64,000 nt of DNA from an uncultured Candidatus Altimarinota bacterium (GTDB lineage Bacteria > Patescibacteriota > Gracilibacteria > BD1-5 > UBA6164), in NCBI GenBank assembly GCA_937864295.1, contig CALMJA010000015.1, positions 1 through 64,000 of the forward strand, written 5' to 3'. Shown in pieces: positions 1 through 11,049 of this stretch. The notes beneath the pieces were generated by a model that had not been told where the DNA came from, searched no databases, and saw only the letters and a list, made by a program, of their open reading frames with translations. The position numbers and the translations under genes are program-made. Position 1 is the stretch's first letter; every line of letters starts with the position of its first letter.

Positions 1-2
1 GA

Positions 3-1019
3 GTTGGTAGAAGAGAAATAGGGCATTGAGCATTAGCTGAAAGAGCATTGATTGCCGTTTTACCTGAGTTATCAGATTTTCCATATACTATAAGAGTAGT
101 TTCTGAAATTACTACTTGTAATGGTTCAAGTTCTATGGCTTCAATTTGTGGTTCTACTATGAGTTTAATGCATGCTTGAGTTCCTATAAAAGAACCAGTT
201 GCATGAGTTGCTATGGGTATGATTTATGATGAAGAAACTCATAAATATAAAATACTTAGTGATATACAAGCACAAGAAGATTTTTTATGAGATATGGATT
301 TTAAAGTTGCTAGAACTAAAAATGGTATTACTGCTATGCAACTTGATGTTAAAATAAAATGATTAAAAATGGATGTTTTCAGAGATGCTTTTAGTCAATC
401 AAAATGAGCAATTTCTTATATTTTAGAAAGAATGCTTATGGTACAACCTAAAGTTAATGAAAAACTTTCACCATATGCACCTTTAATTATGAATTTACAA
501 GTTCCAGTTGATAAAATAAGTGCTATAATTTGAAAAGGATGAGAAAACGTTCAAAGAATGGAAAAAGATTACAATGTAAGAATTTCAATAGCAGAAGATG
601 GTATGACTACAGTAACTGCTGTTAATCAAGAATGAGGAGAAAAAGTTATTGCAGAAATAAAAGAGAAATTATGGAATCCAGAAGTTTGATATAAATGAAC
701 TTGAGTTATTTCAAAAATTATAGATTGAACTGGAGCTATTGTTGATTTTAAAGGAAAATCATGAATGATTCATATTTCTAAATTGAGCTTTAAAAGAATA
801 GAAAAAGTTGAAGATGTAGTTAAAGTTTGAGATATTGTAAATTTTGAAATAGTAGAAATAAATCTTGAAAAAGGAAGAATTTGATTAAAAAGAGAATTAA
901 ATGAAGATGAATTAAAAGAATTAGAAGAAATAAAAGTAAAAAAAGAATCTGAATTAAAAGCTAGACATGAAGCTGAATTAGCAAAAAAAGAATCTGATGA
1001 AAATAAAAAAACTGTTTAA
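3..1019 (+). CDS. pnp: Polyribonucleotide nucleotidyltransferase (PNPase), C-terminal part
   Basis: Partial: the gene enters from the left edge, and 338 codons are visible before the TAA. PNPase degrades RNA 3'-5' by phosphorolysis. In order one sees the second RNase PH core (motif [14 protein letters not shown] at about residues 38-51), the helical linker, a KH domain (IIGKGGENVQ, about 178-187) and an S1 domain ([12 protein letters not shown], about 274-285), then a charged Lys/Glu tail. Several core glycines (GHGALAERA, IGKGG, the S1 glycines) are written as in-frame UGA, which shows that UGA means Gly here. All C-terminal RNA-binding domains are present and none looks damaged. Confidence 0.97.
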
Positions 1020-1036
1020 TAAAACAGTTTTTTTAT
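1005..1036 (+). terminator. Terminator of pnp
   Basis: The inverted repeat AAAAAACTGTTT / AAACAGTTTTTT is followed by a T-run. The pnp stop codon lies inside the left arm. Confidence 0.75.
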
Positions 1037-1094
1037 TTTTGACTTTTGTTAAATTATAGTAAAATATAATACGTTTATTACTAATAATAAATGT

Positions 1095-1502
1095 ATGTGA
1101 GAAGCAAGTGTAGTTTTTAAGTGAAATGGTGTTGAAACTATTATAAAGGATATAAAAAGATTAGATATTGATGAACAATCTTATCTTCGTTCTATTAACT
1201 CATGTATGTGAGCAGATTACACTAGTTTATGACAAATACCAGATTTTTTATTACCAGATTTAATACATGCTACTAGATGATTATTGATGCATATAATTGC
1301 ACTAAATACAATAATTAAAGATGTAGGAGTACAAAATATAGGACCAGATTTTAAGTTTGGAAGTACTAATACAAGTGATTTTTCTAGAAAAATTGCAAGT
1401 ACAAATGAAATAACAGCTGAAATAGTTATTACTTATGTTAAAAATCAAAGAGGGTATATAGAAAGTTTATTAGTAAATGATATAGAAAAAAAAGCTGCAT
1501 AA
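1095..1502 (+). CDS. Small uncharacterised protein (135 aa)
   Basis: I do not recognise the family. With UGA=Gly the reading frame runs from ATG at 1095 to TAA. The protein starts MGEASVVFKGNGVET and has a mostly helical, hydrophilic composition with no signal peptide or membrane segment. The middle (LIHATRGLLMHIIALNTIIKDVG) and the C-terminal half (TSDFSRKIASTNEITAEIVI) look like a compact cytoplasmic domain. A TTGACT box lies at 1039 and TATAAT at 1065-1070, but their spacing (20) is long, so the promoter is uncertain. The gene stands alone between pnp and a convergent regulator gene. Confidence 0.8.
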
Positions 1503-1516
1503 ATGCAGCTTTTTTT
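1486..1516. terminator. Shared bidirectional terminator
   Basis: Palindrome AAAAAAAGCTGCAT / ATGCAGCTTTTTTT. It has A-run and T-run on both sides and sits between two convergent genes. The stop codons of both genes lie in or beside it. Confidence 0.85.
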
Positions 1517-2186
1517 ATTCTCTCAAAATATAACCTTCTCAAACAATAGTATGTAAATCAAAACTTTCTCAAAGTTTAGTTCTTAAGTTAAATAATGTTA
1601 CATTTATTGTGTTATCTTTTACTCACATTCAATCATAATCTCACCATGCAGAAGTAATTAATTTATTTCTAGAAATTATTTTATTTTTATTTAGTAATAA
1701 AATTTCTACTATCATTAATTCTTTTTTTGTAAAATATATATTTTTATCAACTCATGAAATAAAACTTTTTGATTTTAAATCATATAGTGTATCTTTATAT
1801 TTTATCATATTTTCTCTTAAATTTGCTTCTCTTCTAGTTAATGATCTTATTCTTGCTTCTAATTCTTCAATTGAATAAGGTTTTGGCAAATAATCATCAG
1901 CTCATAAATCAAGTCAGTAAATCTTCTTTTCTATATCATTAAATCATGATGTAATTATTATAGGAGCTGCAATTTTTTTATTTTTTCTAATCCATTTTAT
2001 GATATCAAATCATTCATTATTTCAAGCTAGATTTATATCAATTATAAAAATATCATTATTATTTTTATAATTATTAAAAAACTCTTCTTTAGATGTGTGA
2101 ATTGAAACCATGTATCAACTTTTTTTTAAAATTTTAGCTAAATTTTCTGCTAAATTAATATCATCTTCTATAATTGTTATTTTCAT
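1515..2186 (-). CDS. OmpR-family response regulator 1
   Basis: This is a 223-residue transcription regulator. The N-terminal receiver domain (1-120) has the acidic pocket IIEDD (5-9), phospho-acceptor Asp49 in FIIDINLAG and the conserved Lys in LPKPYS. The C-terminal winged helix includes the LTRREANL-type linker and ends in the wing hairpin HTIVGEGYILRE, typical of OmpR/PhoB. Several glycines are UGA. It lies 120 bp downstream of a close paralogue (2307-2975) and an EAL gene on the same strand, so all three probably form one unit. The cognate kinase may be the divergent one at 5053, but this is inferred only from position. Confidence 0.92.
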
Positions 2187-2306
2187 TTTTATTGATTAAT
2201 AGGATAAAATGGCCAATAATTTAGTATATTGTATAAAAAATTTATACTATAATTGATATATTATACTCATAGCACATTAAATTTTCATTAAAATGATGTA
2301 GTTTTT

Positions 2307-2975
2307 TTATTTTTCAAGCATATATCATCTATTTATCATAGTTTTTAATTTGAATGATTCTCATAATTTCTTTCTAATTTTTGAAATAGTAACGTTTATA
2401 GTATTATCAGTTACATCAATTTCATCAAACTTTCACCATACTGAATTTATTAAATCTATTTTTTTTACTATTTTTCATACATTAAACATCATATATTCAA
2501 CAAACTGAATCTCTTTTGATGTTAAATCAATAACTTCTCATTTTTTTCTTATTAATTTTTCTTTTAAATTTAAAACTAAATCATTATAAGTTATTTCAGA
2601 ATTATTTATATTTTCATAGCTTCTTCTAAGTAATGCTCTAATTCTAGCCTCAAGTTCTTCTATAGAATAAGGTTTTGCTAAATAATCATCTGCTCAAATA
2701 TCGAGTCAATAAATTTTTTTTTCTATATCCCAATATCAAGATGTAATTATTATAGGTGTTTTATTATCTCTATTTTTTCTAATATATTTTATTATATCAA
2801 ATCAACTTCAATCAGTTAATGAAATATCAATCACATATAAATCAGAATCTAAATTATTTTCATTTATAAATTCATTATATGAATTAAATACTTTTGTATT
2901 ATATCAATTTCTGTTTAATTTTTTTGCTATATTGTTTGATAAAATTTTTTCATCTTCAATTATTGTTATATGCAT
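2307..2975 (-). CDS. OmpR-family response regulator 2
   Basis: This 222-residue paralogue of the preceding regulator has the same layout: receiver domain with IIEDE (5-9) and phospho-acceptor Asp50 in YVIDIS, the [14 protein letters not shown] switch region near residue 100, then a winged helix ending NRGYMLEK. The alpha4-beta5-alpha5 segment ([16 protein letters not shown]) is nearly the same in both proteins, which points to a tandem duplication. The start is ATG at 2975; the EAL gene upstream stops 9 bp away, so the two are probably cotranscribed. Confidence 0.92.
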
Positions 2976-2984
2976 TTTTATATT

Positions 2985-4034
2985 TTATTTGTTAGAGTTT
3001 TTTATTAATTTTATATTTTCTTCATTTTTACTATAAAATCATTGAAATAATTCTATTCATAAAATATTTTTTACAAAATTATATAATTCTAGATTTTCTA
3101 CCCATTCTGCTACTACCTTTATTCATTTTTTATATAAATTTTTTAATTCTAAAATTATATTATCTATCATTGATTCAAACATAATTTTATTTTCCTTATA
3201 AATTTTATAAATTCATTGTATTGTTTTTCAGTCAAGTTTTACTATATCTATATTATCTCATAGAAAAATAATACTTTTAACACTATCTCTTATTTTTTCT
3301 ACATTTGTTTCTATATCATCAAGTGCTATTTTTACTCAAATTCATTTTAATTTTTTTATTTTATCTCTAAATTCATCTGTATTTGGAATTTCTTCATTTT
3401 CAAGAATTTCAATTATTATTAATTCACTTTTTAGTTGAACAGAGTATTTTAAAATTAAATCATATATTATTTTTATAAAATTATCATTCATTATATCTGA
3501 TATTTCAGCATTTATAGATATTGGGCTAGCAACTTTTCACTCACTTATATCTCTAAATATTTTTTCAGCAACTATATAAAATGTATTTATTCATAATCAA
3601 ATTCATTTATGTATTTGTATAAAATCAAAATGGTTAAAATCTCAATCATTAGATTTAACTCTTAAAAGTCATTCATTAAAAATTATTTCGCATTTTCATG
3701 ATAATATATTTTGATACTCAATTGATAAATCTATATTTTGATAGAGTATATTTAAAAACTCTGATTTAAGTTCCATATATGTTTCAACAGAAAAATTCAT
3801 ATTTTTATATTTTTCTGCTTTTATTAAAAATTCTTTGAATATATAACTAAATTTTTCACAAAAAAATAGTATTAATCAAAATTCAGTTTTTAGTTGTAAT
3901 AAATCAATATCTATTAATTTTTCAACATCAAATTTTGTTTTATCTATAAATTTTAAAACATCTCATGAAAATAAATGAGAAATAGATTTTTCTCAATTAT
4001 TTTGTACATCTAGATTTTCTCTATTTTTAGACAT
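2985..4034 (-). CDS. EAL-domain protein, possible c-di-GMP phosphodiesterase
   Basis: 349 residues. The N-terminal third (about 1-115) is helical and not recognised. The rest matches an EAL domain: EGLLR in place of EALLR (near residue 130), IEILENEE for the LEITES block, KIALDDIET for the IALDDFGTG block, IVKLDG with the catalytic-type Lys, VVAEWVEN for VVAEGVE, and FQGFYS at the end. Most metal and base residues are kept, but the first motif is altered and the DDFGTG loop lacks its glycines, so it may be a c-di-GMP sensor rather than an enzyme. It is first in a minus-strand unit with two response regulators. Confidence 0.8.
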
Positions 4035-4117
4035 TTTGGTACTAATTATAAAATTAATTATTATTAGTATATTCACTCCATATTAACGCAACCTTAATTT
4101 TTTTATATAAAATTATA

Positions 4118-4159
4118 TTTTGTAACTATTTTGTAACTAACTTTAGGTATAAAAATAAT
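4118..4159 (+). promoter_or_regulatory. Tandem 11-bp repeat overlapping a promoter
   Basis: TTTTGTAACTA occurs twice, back to back, at 4118-4128 and 4129-4139. The second copy contains a -35-like TTGTAA (4131-4136), and AATAAT (4154-4159) follows at 17-bp spacing. Direct repeats with one helical turn of spacing are the usual target of OmpR-type regulators. The site lies between the EAL/regulator unit and the divergent zinc-ribbon/kinase/regulator unit. Confidence 0.5.
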
Positions 4160-4182
4160 ACTTATTATTTTATATTTAAAAT

Positions 4183-4995
4183 ATGGTCTTGATTAAACAA
4201 ATAGAAACAAAGTGAATATGAGAAAATCAATTAATTGAGATGTGAAAGGTTCAAAAAGATATGTGGGCATTTTGATTATGAGAATATGTGAAATGTAATT
4301 GTTGTAATAAAATTCATTCTAAAAATGATATATTTTGACATTTATCAGATGAAGTTAGAAGAGAGTCTGTTACTAAATTAGAGTGAATATATCTTTGAGA
4401 TTCTATAAATTGTAAAACTTGTAATTCAACAAATACAGAATTTATTTATGATGTTTCAACTAATGTAGAAACTTTTAGAGATAGATACAAAGAACAGGCA
4501 TTTTTAGTACTATCATATAGTGAATCATGAGATATAGTTTGATTTTGTGATTGATATATATCTGATTTTAAATCAATATTTTTAAAAGATTTATCAGCTC
4601 ATTATGAAAATTTTTCTATTACTGAAATTGAAGATAAAATAAAAGATACATTAAGTTTAAAAGAATTAGATAAGATGCTTTATTTTTCATCTTTATGAAC
4701 ATATGAAAGATATTTAAGTTATTGATATATATATGAGTTATTAAGGTCATTTTTTAAATCAATTGATTTAAACTTACAAATTCCAGGAATAACAGAATTA
4801 GATAAAAATAATTCATTATATAAAATTTATCAAATGATGTGAAGTAATTCTCTTTGATTAGATAAAAATTTAATCTCAAATATAAGTAATAATTATGATT
4901 CTGATATATGTGTTTTCCCAGATCCAATAAATGATTTTAAAACTAAATATGACGTAAGTTTTAGAACTCTTGTAAAAAATCATAAAATAAAATAA
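4183..4995 (+). CDS. Zinc-ribbon protein of unknown function (270 aa)
   Basis: Two CxxC-type pairs (CNCC at about 36-39 and CKTC near 76-79) in the first 80 residues suggest a zinc ribbon. The next part, FLVLSYSESGDIVGFCDGYISDF (about 105-127), looks like the central strands of a GNAT acetyltransferase, but no clear acetyl-CoA loop could be identified. The C-terminal 130 residues are helical. There is no signal peptide or membrane segment. It lies 57 bp upstream of the kinase gene and is probably transcribed with it from the promoter carrying the 11-bp repeats. Function unknown; the acetyltransferase idea is weak. Confidence 0.75.
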
Positions 4996-5052
4996 TTTTG
5001 ATATTGTAAAAAAATTATTATAAGTATATGTATTATAAGATTATTTTAAAAT

Positions 5053-7152
5053 ATGGATTTATATACTATAATATATTTTGTTTCTATATTGTTTATAATT
5101 TTTTCAGGTTTCAGTATAAAAAATAATTTGAAAAATTTAGCTGCAAATTATTATTTTGTATTTAGTATTTTTTTATCTTTATGGTTTTTATTATATTTTG
5201 TATTTTATCTTTTAAATGATACAAAATATATTTTACTTACTTCAAAGTTCGCTTTTTTATTTTCTATTTATTGAATTTATAATTTTTTCCAATTCATAAA
5301 TTATTTTTGATTAAATTCAGTTAAATCTAAAGTAGTAAAACTTATAGAAATAGGGATTTTATCATTTATTTGATATTTATATGTTTTCACTGATTTTATA
5401 TTAAAGTGAGTAAAGCTAAATCCAAATGATAATATATATTATGAGTTGTATTGAAAATATGTATTTATACATTATGCATTAACTATATATTTGTCTTTAT
5501 TTATTATATTAGCTTTTTATTTTAAATTTAAAAAGTTAGAGTATATAAATAAAATTAGATTAAAAAATATATTTTATTCATTTTTGTTTTTCTTATTTTT
5601 TTGAGTTTTATTTCAAACAATATTGCCATATTTTTGAATTTATCTATTCGTAAAAGAAATTATACTTTTTATATTACCATTTGTAATTTTTTCTTGGCAT
5701 ACATTAAACAAATATCATTTTTCGGATCTTGCACTTAGATATAATGAAATAGTTTCATTTTCATTATCTTTATTTATAACTGTTTCATTTTTATTTTATA
5801 GAAAAAATATATGAATAAATATAGTTTATAATGATAATCTATGGTGAATTAATAGTTTTTTCACATATACTGATATTATATTTTCAGTTACATTATTTTT
5901 TATTTTATATAAAACATTTATAAATTTATTACCTTTAAATAAAGATTATGATAATTTTTTAAAGTTGTTAAATAAATTAAAAGAGCAAATACCTTTTTTA
6001 ATTGATTTTGATTGATTACAAAATCATTTAAAAAAATATGTTTCAGAAAATTTTAAAGTTAATTATATAAATATAGATCTAAATTGATATAAAAATACTC
6101 AAGTATTTGATTTTTTTAACTCTAAAAGTACAAATGATATTTTTATAAATGATATAGTTTTTTTATCAGAAAATAAATACAGATTTGATTTAGAAAAATT
6201 AAAAAGGGAATTGAATACAGACGTTTATTTGGTTATACCAATGAAAAATAATTCTTGAGAAATACTTTGATTTTTTGAGTTATGAAAGAAGCCATTTAGT
6301 GAACATTATTTTACAGATGAGATAAAGATAATAAGAGATTTTGCATGATTTTTATCATGACATTTAAAATATATCGAAATATATTCTAAAATAAATTATT
6401 TAACAATAAATTTAGATACAGAAGTTGATAAAAAAACAATAGAATATAATAACTTAATAAACAAATTAAAAGAATTTATTTCAATTAGTTCTCATGAAAT
6501 TAAAACTCCTATTTTGTCTATTTCATTGCAATTAGAAAGTATTTTAGATGATATTAATGATTGAAATATAGATATAAATTATATTAAATGAGAGTTAAAT
6601 ATATTGAAAAATCAAGTATATAAAATATCTGATTTAGTAAAAGTTTTATTTAACATAGAAAAATACGATATTTGAAAAGTATCATTATATATAGAAAAAA
6701 TAAATCTTAAAACTACATTATTATTTGAAATTGATTCTTTACAAAAGTTGAATTCAAATCTAAAAATAGATTTTGATTTTGATGAAAAAATAAATTATAT
6801 AGATTTGGACAAGGTTCAATTTTCTCAAGTAATATCAAATCTTTTACATAATGCACTTAAATTTTGTTCTAAAGATAATCCTGTTGTTTCTATAGAAGTT
6901 AAGGAAATTAAAAATAATATAAGTATAAAAATAGAAGATAATTGAAGTTGATTTAGAAAAAGAGAACAAGAATTTATATTTGAAAAATATTCTACAGGTT
7001 ATTGAAAATCTATTTGATTATGATTAGGTTTATATCTTTGTAAAAAAATAGTAGAGTTACATGCTTGAACTATAAAGGCTTGAAATTCTAAAAAATTATG
7101 ATGAGCTATGATTTCAATTATTATTCCAAAATATCAAAAAAAAGAGAATTAA
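5053..7152 (+). CDS. Membrane-bound sensor histidine kinase (699 aa)
   Basis: The N-terminal half has about eight hydrophobic segments (from residue 2 to about 300), like the 7TM N-terminal module of some kinases. A GAF-like region follows (about 320-460; VIPMKNNSGEILGFFELG, then HYFTDEIKIIRDFAGFL). The kinase core has the H-box SSHEIKTPIL with His481, N-box NLLHNALKF, G1 DNGSGF, F-box FEKYSTGYG and G2 IGLGLGLYL, so the catalytic parts are complete. By my count 28 of its 32 glycines are UGA, so a standard-code reader sees only fragments. It is followed by a hairpin and then a response regulator, the likely partner. Confidence 0.93.
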
Positions 7153-7165
7153 TTCTCTTTTTTTT
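7137..7165 (+). terminator. Terminator after histidine kinase gene
   Basis: AAAGAGAATT / AATTCTCTTT followed by TTTTT; the stop codon is in the left arm. Confidence 0.75.
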
Positions 7166-7218
7166 GATATATATTTATTAATCTATAAAATATAATTATT
7201 ATTATATATTTTTTTCAT

Positions 7219-7911
7219 ATGAATTTTTTAATTATTGAAGATGATATATTTTTGGCTTCCAAACTAAAATACTTATTTGATAAGAGAGAAAATACAAACT
7301 TAGTAACTGTTGTAAATAATTATTTACAATTTCTAAATGAAATATCAATTATAAAAATATATGATGTTATATTACTTGATATAAATTTGTGAGATAAACT
7401 TAAATCTTGAATTGATATAATAAAATTGATTAGAGATAAAGCTATATATGTACCTATTATAATAGTTAGTTGAATAGACGATATAGCAAATATGGCAAAA
7501 GTTTTTAGTCTTTGAGCAAGTGATTATATAATTAAACCTTTTAGATTTGAAGAGTTAGAAATAAGGGTTTTAAAATGGTTTAAAACTAATTTTTTAAAAT
7601 CAGAGGATTCAAGTAATAATATAATTTATAATTGATTATTATATGATTGTGATAAAAATAATTTTTATTATAATTGAATTATTATAAATTTAACAAAAAA
7701 AAATAAATATTTACTTTCTATTTTTTTCTTAGATAAAGAAAAATTTTTATCACAAAATTTTATTGAAAATAAGTTATTTTGAAATTATGATTTATTTCAA
7801 AATAAAAATATTAGAATTTATATTTATAGATTGAGAAAATCACTTAAATATATTTGAATCGATAATTGGATAAAAAACATAAGAGGTGAGTGATATATTT
7901 TCAAAAAATAG
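7219..7911 (+). CDS. Response regulator 3 with winged-helix-like output
   Basis: 230 residues. Receiver domain: LIIEDD (4-9), phospho-acceptor Asp54 in VILLDINLG, conserved Lys in IIKPFRFEELE (near 112). The output domain is shorter and more divergent than in regulators 1 and 2 but ends in NIRIYIYRLRKSLKYIGI...IRGEGYIFKK, the recognition helix and wing of an OmpR-type domain. It starts 67 bp after the kinase stop; the hairpin between them may give partial readthrough. Confidence 0.88.
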
Positions 7912-7956
7912 TTTTTTATGATATAATACTTTATATATTAAAAATAAATTTTATAG

Positions 7957-8508
7957 ATGTTAGAAAAAGAAATAAAAATACTTGAAATAAACAAAGAAGA
8001 AATAGTTAAAAAATTAATTGATCTTTGAGCAGTAGAAACTTTTACATGATTTATACATGATATTTATTATGATTTTGTAGAATGAGATTGTAATAAAATG
8101 GAAGAAAATAAAAGACTTTTTAGAGTAAGACAAAAATGAGAAATTCATTTATATACAATAAAAAGAAAAAGAAATAAAGAATGTGATTGATGAGAAGATT
8201 GATTAAAAGTTGCAGATGAATGAGAAAATATTATAACAGATGTTGATAGTTTTAAAAAAGTATTAGAAAAATATGGGATGACACAAACTAGAGAAAAGAA
8301 AAAATATAGAACTTCATATAGATTAAATGAAATTGAATTTGATATAGATGAATATGACTCTATTCCACCACTTTTAGAAATAGAAGCAAAAACTAAAAAA
8401 GAAATAAAAGAATATATAAAACTACTTTGATTAGAAAATAATATACAAAAAGATTTTTGATCTAGAAAATTATTTGAATACTATGGATTAGAATATTCAT
8501 ATTTATAA
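7957..8508 (+). CDS. CYTH-domain triphosphate-tunnel enzyme 1
   Basis: 183 residues. The signature ExExK motif is present as EKEIK (3-7), followed by the strand pattern of CyaB/thiamine-triphosphatase-like proteins: RLFRVRQKG, YTIKRKR, then KKKYRTSYRLNEIEFDIDEY and LLEIEAKTKKEI. Family members hydrolyse inorganic polyphosphate, triphosphate or thiamine triphosphate, or make cAMP; the substrate cannot be told from sequence. The end motif RKLFEYYG recurs in the second CYTH protein at 57438. It is convergent with a VTC-type gene and close to a phosphate permease, so a polyphosphate or triphosphate role is favoured. A TATAAT box lies at 7922-7927. Confidence 0.88.
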
Positions 8509-8538
8509 AAAAATGTACTTAAAAGTACATTTTTTTTA
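8509..8538 (+). terminator. Terminator of CYTH gene
   Basis: AAAATGTACTT / AAGTACATTTT followed by TTTT. Confidence 0.8.
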
Positions 8539-8548
8539 ATTAAATAAC

Positions 8549-8583
8549 AAAAAAAGTAATCGCTTAAGCGATTACTTTTTTTG
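8549..8583. terminator. Bidirectional terminator containing a stop codon
   Basis: Perfect palindrome AAAAAGTAATCGCTT / AAGCGATTACTTTTT. The TAA of the minus-strand VTC gene lies at its centre (8564-8566), so the last four sense codons are also stem. Confidence 0.85.
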
Positions 8584-9442
8584 TTATTGTTGTTTTTTGA
8601 GTAGTTCTAGAATTTTTTGTTACAGATTTTAGAGAAGTAATTCTATTTGTATTTTTAATAGTTTCCATTCTAATTTCTTTAATTTTTTCCATAGTTTCTT
8701 TAAATGTATCAAATTTTTCTGCAAGACCAGAATATACAACTCAAAGAGAATATTTACTACAGCTAGAAGCTTTTTCAATTTTATTTTTTTTCATTATATT
8801 GCAGATATCGCAATCTTCTTTTAAACTTTTACTTTCAACAATTACTAGATTCTTTAAATCAATTGTTTCAGCATATTTTTTTCTTAAATCAGTAGCTTTA
8901 ATATCAAAATCAATAGTTAATCTTTCATCTCAAGATTTGCTTACCATAGTAATTCTTCTATAAGTAGTTTTTATTGCAGGTGATATATCTGGTGCTTTTT
9001 CTCCACCATATACACTTTGCCATACTCAATCAAAAAATCTTTTTTTACCTCTAGTCATAAATCCATGTTCAGAAGAAGGGAATTCATATCTATATTTATT
9101 TGTAACTCAAGCATTTTTTTGTTTGTATTCAAAAAATGCAATATTAGAATCTACATAATATCTTGTTCTTACTTTTGTTCTTGATTCTAATTTATTTTGA
9201 TGTTGATTATAAAATAAATAATCAGCAGTATCCATATAAACATTGTCATAATTAAATACTTTTTTACCATCAATTTCAAGTACATTAAAATTATCTTTTA
9301 GTTCATCTAAAATAGTTGAAAATTGTTTAGAATTTAATAAAAACTTTCTATCAATTCTTTTCAAAAAGCTAGCTGTAGCATTTAATTGATTTAGAGTTAT
9401 AGATTTAAAGTTTTTAAGTTTTGTACTATATTTTACTGGCAT
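8564..9442 (-). CDS. VTC-domain protein (polyphosphate polymerase-like)
   Basis: 292 residues. The VTC domain belongs to the triphosphate-tunnel fold and in yeast Vtc4 makes polyphosphate from ATP. Matching features are RIDRKFLLN (about 29-37), VYMDTADYLFYNQHQNK then SRTKVRTRYY (about 68-98), FFEYKQKN, TTYRRITMVSKSGDERLTIDFDI (about 163-185) and VIVESKS (about 205-211). There is no SPX domain or membrane anchor, so it is probably cytosolic. The C-terminal 50 residues are basic and Thr-rich. The start is ATG at 9442. Polymerase activity is inferred from family only. Confidence 0.85.
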
Positions 9443-9532
9443 ATCGTAAATAATTATATATTAATTTTGTTTTTGTTTTTTTGTTATATATTTATTTTAT
9501 CACAATTTTTTTTATAGGTCAAAAAAATGACA

Positions 9533-10924
9533 TTAAAATTGCATTAAAATTATGTATGTTATTGCTGCAATTGCTCATGCAATTGGAAGAGTTACAACCC
9601 ATGATAATAAAATTCCTTTCATCATTGATTTATCAATAACTTCTTTATCTTCTCATTTTTTACTACTTAAATATTGTCTAAATAGTCATATCCCAAATAT
9701 TGCTCATAGAGCAATTTGAGTTGATGATACTGGTAATCATAATGCAGATGCTAAAAGAACAGTAGCAGCAGCAGATAGAGCAACACAAAATGCTCTTATT
9801 TGATCTAATTTTGTAATTTCATTTCAAACTGTTTTAATAAGTCTTGCACCAAATATAGATAATCATAATGATAGAAATACAGCACCAATCATCATTATCC
9901 AAAATGGAACTCAAGCAGCTTTAACTATTTCAGCTCAACCATTTTTAATTGTTTCATTAATAGCTGCAAGAGGTCAAATTGCATTTGCAACATCGTTTGA
10001 TCAATGTGCAAAAGAAAGTAGAGCAACTGCAAAAATTAAAGGGACATTAAATAATGTATTTATAAATTCTTTATCATCTTTGAAGAATGATTTTTTATGT
10101 TTTTTATACATTACTATAAGTATCATATATGATGCTACTCAAATAAGTAATCATAAAAATATTGCATTTGTAGGATTTATTATATTGTGTAAAAATTCAT
10201 TTGAGCTTAAAACAGGTTTTAATCATTTTAGTAATAAATAAATTGAGAATATCATCATCATTATTCATACATAAATTGGTACCCAATGTTTAGCAGCTTC
10301 TCATCTTTCATCTCTTTTTAATATTGTTTTTCTAATAGAAATAAATATTAAAACAGAAATTATTCATCACATTATAAGTGATATAATCCAACTAGAAGCA
10401 ATTTCTCAAATTTTTCACCATTTTACAATTGATGGTCCAGCAGCAGCAAGTCATGCTCAAATTAAACCTCAAACAATAGAATTAGTTGTTGATATAGGAG
10501 CTTTAAAAAATGTTGCTACATTTATCCATAAAGCTGCACCAAGTAGAGTTGCTAGCATTATATTTATAAATTCTTTTGAACTTCAAATCATTTCTTTGTT
10601 TATAATTCATGATTTAATAGTATCAACTACATCTCAACCAGCAATAATTGCACCTGATGCTTCAAATATAGCAGCTATTAATAGTGCTCATCAAATAGTT
10701 AATGCTTTTGATCAAACTGCGGGTCACATATTGTTTGCTATATCATTTGCTCATAGATTTAAAGCCATGTATATTGCAAATATAGTTGCAATTAATAGGT
10801 AAAGATAAGTGTTACCTCATTGGAAAAAGTATACATAAGATACTCATAATATAATTGAAAAACCTAATATCAGATATTTTATAGATTGAATATATCTATC
10901 TTTTATATTTAAAACAATTTTCAT
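9533..10924 (-). CDS. pit: PiT-family inorganic phosphate permease
   Basis: 463 residues with about ten membrane segments. The two family signature repeats are present: LGANDIANNMGPAVGS (about 58-73) near the N-terminus and AHGSNDVANAIGPLAA in the second half, each with a downstream PISTTNSIVGG / PVSSTQIALGA block. PiT proteins import phosphate (often as a metal-phosphate complex) by ion symport. A central hydrophilic loop separates the halves. It is 90 bp upstream of the VTC gene on the same strand and probably cotranscribed, which would couple phosphate uptake to polyphosphate metabolism. Confidence 0.95.
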
Positions 10925-10981
10925 AAATAATGTTTTTAAAGTAATAATAAGCTAATTCTAGCATTTATTTTTTTTAAAAAC

Positions 10982-11022
10982 AAAAAAAAATGCCTAGAGT
11001 TTTTATTTTTTTACTAGACATT
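10982..11022 (-). terminator. Probable terminator of murG
   Basis: On the minus strand ATGTCTAG and CTAGGCAT form a stem (one G-U pair) with a 16-nt loop, followed by a run of nine T. Confidence 0.5.
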
Positions 11023-11049
11023 TATAAAATTTATATTTTATTTTAATTA

